Made by a program: the position numbers and the translations under genes
The notes under the pieces: model-generated
Seen by the model: only the letters and a program-made list of their open reading frames with translations
Databases searched by the model: none
What the model was told of the DNA's origin: nothing
Assembly (NCBI GenBank): GCA_963805705.1
Contig: CAWDVH010000005.1
Coordinates: 1,178,001 to 1,242,000 of the forward strand
Source: CAWDVH01 sp963805705
Lineage (GTDB): Bacteria > Actinomycetota > Actinomycetes > Streptosporangiales > Streptosporangiaceae
Direction: 5' to 3'
Length of the DNA: 64,000 nucleotides
In this document: piece by piece, positions 60,725 through 64,000 of the stretch
How the letters are laid out: every line of letters begins with the position of its first letter
How positions within the stretch are numbered: position 1 is the stretch's first letter

Positions 60725-61714
60725 TCAGCCGCCGATGGCCGACATCGGCCTGGCGGGCTGCAGGAACCCGGGGTCATTGATGCCGTGCCCTGGCAGCTTG
60801 ACGGCTACCGCCTGGAGCCAGCGCGCGACGAGATCATCGTCGCTCGCGCCCGCCCGCATGAGCGAGCGCAGGTCGCTTTCCTCGCGCGCGAACAGGCAAT
60901 TGCGCACCTGGCCGTCGGCGGTCAGCCGCACCCGGTCGCACGCGCCGCAAAATGGCCGGGTCACCGAGCCGATCACGCCTACCCGGCCGGGACCGCCATC
61001 CACCAGGAACGACTCGGCCGGCGTGGAGCCGCGCTCGGCGGGATCATCTGGCTTCAGCGAGAACTCGGCCGACAGCGCGCGCAGGATCTCATCCGCGGTG
61101 ACCATATCCTCGCGCCGCCAGCCGTGCTGCGCGTCCAGCGGCATCTGCTCAATGAACCGCAGCTGGTATCCCTGCTCCAGGCAGAACCGGAGCAGCGGCA
61201 CGGCCTCATGATCGTTCACCCCGCGCATGAGCACCGTATTGACCTTCACGGGGGCCAGCCCGGTAGCGGCCGCCGCGGACAGGCCGGCCAGCGTATCGGC
61301 CAGCCGGTCACGCCGGGCGAGCGTCACGAATGTCTCCCGCGACAGCGTGTCCAGCGACACGTTGATCCGGTTCAGGCCGGCCTCGTGCAGCGGCTCCGCC
61401 AGCCGGGCCAGCCCGATCCCGTTAGTGGTGAGCGAGATATCGGGGCGCGGGCGCAGCGCCGCCACCCTGGCCACGATGGCGACCAGGCCCCGCCGCAGCA
61501 GCGGCTCGCCGCCGGTGAAGCGAACCTCGGTGACGCCCAGCCGCTCCACGGCGATCCCGATCAGGCGCGCCAGCTCGTCGTCCGTCAGCAGCAGCGGATT
61601 CGGCAGCCAGTCCAGGCCCTCGGCGGGCATGCAGTAGCTGCACCGGAGATTGCACCGGTCGGTCAGTGACACCCGGAGATCCGTCGCGATCCGGCCGAAC
61701 GAGTCGGCTAGCAC
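60725..61714 (-). CDS. moaA: GTP 3',8-cyclase MoaA
   Basis: 329 residues. Radical-SAM enzyme for the first step of molybdopterin synthesis. CxxxCxxC at Cys21, Cys25, Cys28 (TDRCNLRCSYCMP) binds the SAM 4Fe-4S cluster; the second cluster is in FCGACDRVRLTADGQVRNCLF; VRFTGGEPLLRRG is the SAM-binding GGE motif; the C-terminus SAIGG has the required Gly-Gly. GTG at 61714 has GAGGAG ten bases upstream. It heads the moaA-mobA-DUF6457 operon. Confidence 0.96.
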   Translation of the reverse strand: MLADSFGRIATDLRVSLTDRCNLRCSYCMPAEGLDWLPNPLLLTDDELARLIGIAVERLGVTEVRFTGGEPLLRRGLVAIVARVAALRPRPDISLTTNGIGLARLAEPLHEAGLNRINVSLDTLSRETFVTLARRDRLADTLAGLSAAAATGLAPVKVNTVLMRGVNDHEAVPLLRFCLEQGYQLRFIEQMPLDAQHGWRREDMVTADEILRALSAEFSLKPDDPAERGSTPAESFLVDGGPGRVGVIGSVTRPFCGACDRVRLTADGQVRNCLFAREESDLRSLMRAGASDDDLVARWLQAVAVKLPGHGINDPGFLQPARPMSAIGG

Positions 61715-61919
61715 ACAGCGTCATCTCCTCCCCCTGACGGTCATACCGGCCGTAGTCGCCCTTAGCCTACGTCCCGATCATGCCGGGCGGCGCTCCGGAC
61801 AGCCAGGCCGCCGGTGCGCCGCACCCTGCATGAAGCCCCGCCGACCCCGAAATCCTTCCCCGAGCCCGCGCCGGACCGTACGCCCGTTCCGGCCGCCTTC
61901 CCCGCCGCTCGTGTCATAA

Positions 61920-62186
61920 ACGCGCGCATACGCGGCGCGCGCGAAGCCGCAGCCGGCGGCCGTTCGCGATCTCGAAGCGCTGACCGAGCGGGAGCGCGAG
62001 GTCCTTGCGCTCGTCGCTGACGGGCTGTCCCACCAGGAGGTCGCCGCCCGGCTCGTCATCAGCCCGCTGACCGCGAAGACTCACCTCTCCCGGGCTATGG
62101 TCAAGCTGGGCGCGCGCGACCGCGCCCAGCTGGTGGTGATCGCCTACGAGTCGGGCCTGGTGCAGCCCCGGTGGATGAGGGCCTGA
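61920..62186 (+). pseudogene. C-terminal LuxR-type HTH remnant of a NarL-like response regulator
   Basis: The open stretch encodes AVRDLEALTEREREVLALVADGLSHQEVAARLVISPLTAKTHLSRAMVKLGARDRAQLVVIAYESGL and stops at 62184-62186. This is a complete GerE-type helix-turn-helix of the NarL family, but no receiver domain is encoded upstream, the frame is closed at 61917-61919, and there is no start codon ahead of the domain. It appears to be the tail of a lost two-component regulator. Confidence 0.8.
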
Positions 62187-62237
62187 ACCGGCTGGCCAGG
62201 TTGCCGACGTGCCATCCGGATCACCGAGGATGGGGTC

Positions 62238-63380
62238 ATGACTGCAGGAAGCGCGATCTGGCGTGATCAGCTCACCGGGGCGGAGCGGGCGGTACTCGGC
62301 CGCGGGGCAGGCGACATCGCCGATCCGCGCCCGGACGTCCTGGTCGTCGGCGGCGGGATACTCGGGGTCGCCACCGCGGCGTCGTGTCACGAGGCCGGCC
62401 TCGGATCGGTGCTGCTGATCGAGGCCGGGCGGCTGGGCGCCGGCGCCACCGGCGGTGCGACCGGGCTGCTGATCCCCGAGCCCCACCAGTGGAGCGACCC
62501 GGAGACCTTCGTCGACCTGGAGCGCGCCAGCCTTGAGCGCTGGCGGTACCTCGAGCAGGTCACGCCCGGCGGCGTCGGGCTGATTGAGCTGGACTGGATC
62601 GGGCTGGTGCCCGAGTCCGGGCTCGCGGCCAGCCAGCATCCGAGCGTCGAGTGGCTCACGGCCAATCAGGTAGCGGCGCTCGTTCCCGGCCTGGCCTGGC
62701 ACCTGGCCGGCGCCCTGGTCCGCCACCAGGCCAGGGTCAACCCGCTCCGGTCACTGGCCAGGCTGGCCGACGGCCTGCCCGCAGTCTCCACCGGAGTCGC
62801 AGCTACGGCGGTCACCGTACGCGGCGATCGGCTGGTCTCTGTCGCCACATCCGCTGGCACCATCGCGCCGGGCGCCGTGGTCTTTGCCACCGGCCTTCCG
62901 CCGGTCCTCGACGGCCTTGAGCTGAGCGTGCCCTCAGACCGGGTCAAGGGCCATCTGCTGGTGACCGAGCCCGCCCCGGTACGGCTCCCCTGCACAGTGG
63001 CGCCGGTCGCCACCCCGCTGGAGGACGGCCGGCTGCTCGCCGGGGGGACCTTCGACGTCGGCGACCAGACTCCGGTCGTCCGCGACGATGTGATCGACGA
63101 CATCCTGGCCAGCCTGCATTCCGCCCTGCCGGGGCTGCGCGGCATCGGGGTATCGCATCAGTGGTGCTGCTTCCGCCCGCGGCATCCGGACGGGCGGCCG
63201 GTCATCGACCGGGTTCCCGGCCTGCGCAACGCCTGGCTGACATCCGGCCATTTCCGCACCGGGATCCTCAACGCCCCGGCTACCGGAATGGCGCTGGCCC
63301 GGTGGCTGTCGGCCGACCGGCCGCCGCCCGAGGCAAGCGCCTGGAGCATCTCCCGTTTTGCCGACAAGGTCTATTACTGA
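62238..63380 (+). CDS. FAD-dependent oxidoreductase (DAO family)
   Basis: 380 residues. The dinucleotide motif VLVVGGGILGVATAASCHEAGLGSVLLIEAG is at about 35-65, followed by GAGATGGATGLLIPEPHQW (flavin-binding) and the C-terminal HPDGRPVIDRVPGLRNAWLTSGHFRTGILNAPATGMALARWL, the usual D-amino-acid-oxidase/glycine-oxidase ending. Substrate unknown, probably an amine or amino acid. ATG at 62238 follows GGATGGGGTC. It converges on selB with 26 bases between stops. Confidence 0.92.
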   Translation: MTAGSAIWRDQLTGAERAVLGRGAGDIADPRPDVLVVGGGILGVATAASCHEAGLGSVLLIEAGRLGAGATGGATGLLIPEPHQWSDPETFVDLERASLERWRYLEQVTPGGVGLIELDWIGLVPESGLAASQHPSVEWLTANQVAALVPGLAWHLAGALVRHQARVNPLRSLARLADGLPAVSTGVAATAVTVRGDRLVSVATSAGTIAPGAVVFATGLPPVLDGLELSVPSDRVKGHLLVTEPAPVRLPCTVAPVATPLEDGRLLAGGTFDVGDQTPVVRDDVIDDILASLHSALPGLRGIGVSHQWCCFRPRHPDGRPVIDRVPGLRNAWLTSGHFRTGILNAPATGMALARWLSADRPPPEASAWSISRFADKVYY

Positions 63381-63406
63381 CGGCGGCGGACCACGGACGG
63401 CGTCTC

Positions 63407-64000
63407 TTACGGACGGCGTCCTGCTGCTGCTGACGGCGGCGGACCACTGACGCCGTCGGGCGGCTGCTGGGCGCGCACGATACGGCGGTCGTCAGGCAGG
63501 CGCTCGGTGACCCCGGCGCGGTCCAGGTACTCCAGCAGCGGTATCGCGATGCGGCGCGTGGTATCCAGTGCCTGCCTGGCATCGGCAGCAGTGAACGGCT
63601 GCGGCAGCCGGGCCAGGATGCTCGCCGCCTTCACGTCAGCGCCAGGGGCCAGCACTATCTGATCGCTGACCCGCAGGAGCACGCCGAGCCTGGCGGCCGC
63701 GGCGATTCCCCTGACGTCAAGCCCGAGCTTGCGCAGCCGGTCCGCGTCCGGGGCGAGAAAGGGGGCGCGGGCCAGATCAGCCCGCAGGATCCGGACGGCG
63801 GCCTCGATCGCGTCCGGCAGGCCGGTCGCGCTGGCGGTGGCAGCGGATGCCATGACCTGGACCATGCCGTCCCTGACCCGCAGCGGTGGCCGCACGAGCG
63901 CCTCGATGAGGCGGCGGTCAGGCAGTCCGAGGATGGCACGGGCCGCTTCCAGCGGCAGGCCGGGCGCGAGCGGTTCCCGTGCGGCATGCGCCGTTACCAC
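63407..64000 (-). CDS. selB: selenocysteine-specific elongation factor SelB, C-terminal part (truncated by window edge)
   Basis: 197 residues visible, open at the right edge. It consists of winged-helix domains: LGLDVRGIAAAARLGVLLRVSDQIVLAPGADVKAASILARLPQPFTAADARQALDTTRRIAIPLLEYLDRAGVTERLPDDRRIV. The last part (FTxxDARxALxTTRRIAIPLLEYLDRxGxTxR) is the RNA-binding C-terminal domain of SelB, which binds the SECIS hairpin. The GTPase part lies outside. The identification rests on this C-terminal signature, so the protein should be tested for the EF-Tu-like N-terminus. Confidence 0.8.
   Translation of the reverse strand: MVTAHAAREPLAPGLPLEAARAILGLPDRRLIEALVRPPLRVRDGMVQVMASAATASATGLPDAIEAAVRILRADLARAPFLAPDADRLRKLGLDVRGIAAAARLGVLLRVSDQIVLAPGADVKAASILARLPQPFTAADARQALDTTRRIAIPLLEYLDRAGVTERLPDDRRIVRAQQPPDGVSGPPPSAAAGRRP

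Overview
The window is about 64 kb of very GC-rich DNA with the gene content of a mycothiol-era actinomycete: a complete Pup-proteasome system (arc, dop, pup, prcB, prcA, pafA, pafB, pafC), tatA/tatC, helY, an InhA-type FabI next to FabG, WYL regulators and several actinobacteria-restricted families (DUF3866, DUF3090, SCO1664 family, DUF3099, DUF1707-FHA). From memory, much of the order (M24 peptidase, 5'-3' exonuclease, helY, tatC, tatA, pafC, pafB, pafA ... prcA, prcB, pup, dop, arc, trmI, RecB-like, metH, PAC2 ... SCO1664 family, DUF3090, histidine phosphatase) follows Mycobacterium tuberculosis Rv2089c-Rv2135c, so this is a conserved actinobacterial backbone. No rRNA, tRNA, CRISPR array or insertion sequence is visible. 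The Sec-type SelB and the style of the genes suggest a soil actinomycete near Streptosporangiales/Frankia-like lineages; that placement is inference.

Layout. 1-5.9 kb: an unrecognised gene end, an Lrp regulator, acyl-CoA dehydrogenase, M24 peptidase, SpoIIE-type phosphatase, exonuclease and GNAT. 5.9-12.2 kb: minus-strand block pafB-pafC-tatA-tatC-helY. 12.2-16.3 kb: DUF3866, a DoxX-like protein, an S41-like/TPR protein and a frameshifted ArsR regulator. 16.4-29.8 kb: the minus-strand proteasome block (M50 protease, trmI, arc, dop, pup, prcB, prcA, a channel-like membrane protein, a succinate-semialdehyde dehydrogenase, pafA, a double FKBP lipoprotein). 29.9-36.9 kb: RecB-like nuclease, a membrane protein, HAD hydrolase, metH and divergent PAC2. 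36.9-40.35 kb: an accessory patch (ParB-like gene, frameshifted DUF222-HNH gene, DinB remnant) where mshC would be expected by synteny. 40.35-43.3 kb: SCO1664 family, DUF3090, histidine phosphatase, DUF1707-FHA. 43.4-50.5 kb: a five-gene peptide ABC transporter operon with a duplicated DppB permease. 50.9-57.4 kb: fabG-fabI, tldD-tldE, dodecin, alpha-hydroxy-acid oxidase, DUF3099. 57.5-59 kb: a small structured RNA resembling the actinobacterial 6C RNA, then a region without convincing genes. 58.9-64 kb: PadR regulator with a 20-bp palindromic operator, DUF6457-mobA-moaA, a LuxR remnant, an FAD oxidoreductase and the end of selB.

How it works together. Pup ends in Gly-Gly-Glu, so PafA can ligate it without Dop deamidation; ARC unfolds pupylated clients into the PrcAB core. 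PafB/PafC are the DNA-damage transcription activators. MoaA, MobA and SelB together suggest a selenocysteine/molybdenum enzyme such as formate dehydrogenase beyond the right edge. Two recurring sequence-level themes are unusual: short tandem repeats sitting at or just after stop codons of many genes, and in-frame minisatellites that lengthen linkers of housekeeping proteins. A third is strong stem-loops placed between operon partners (dop/pup, prcB/prcA, substrate-binding protein/dppB).
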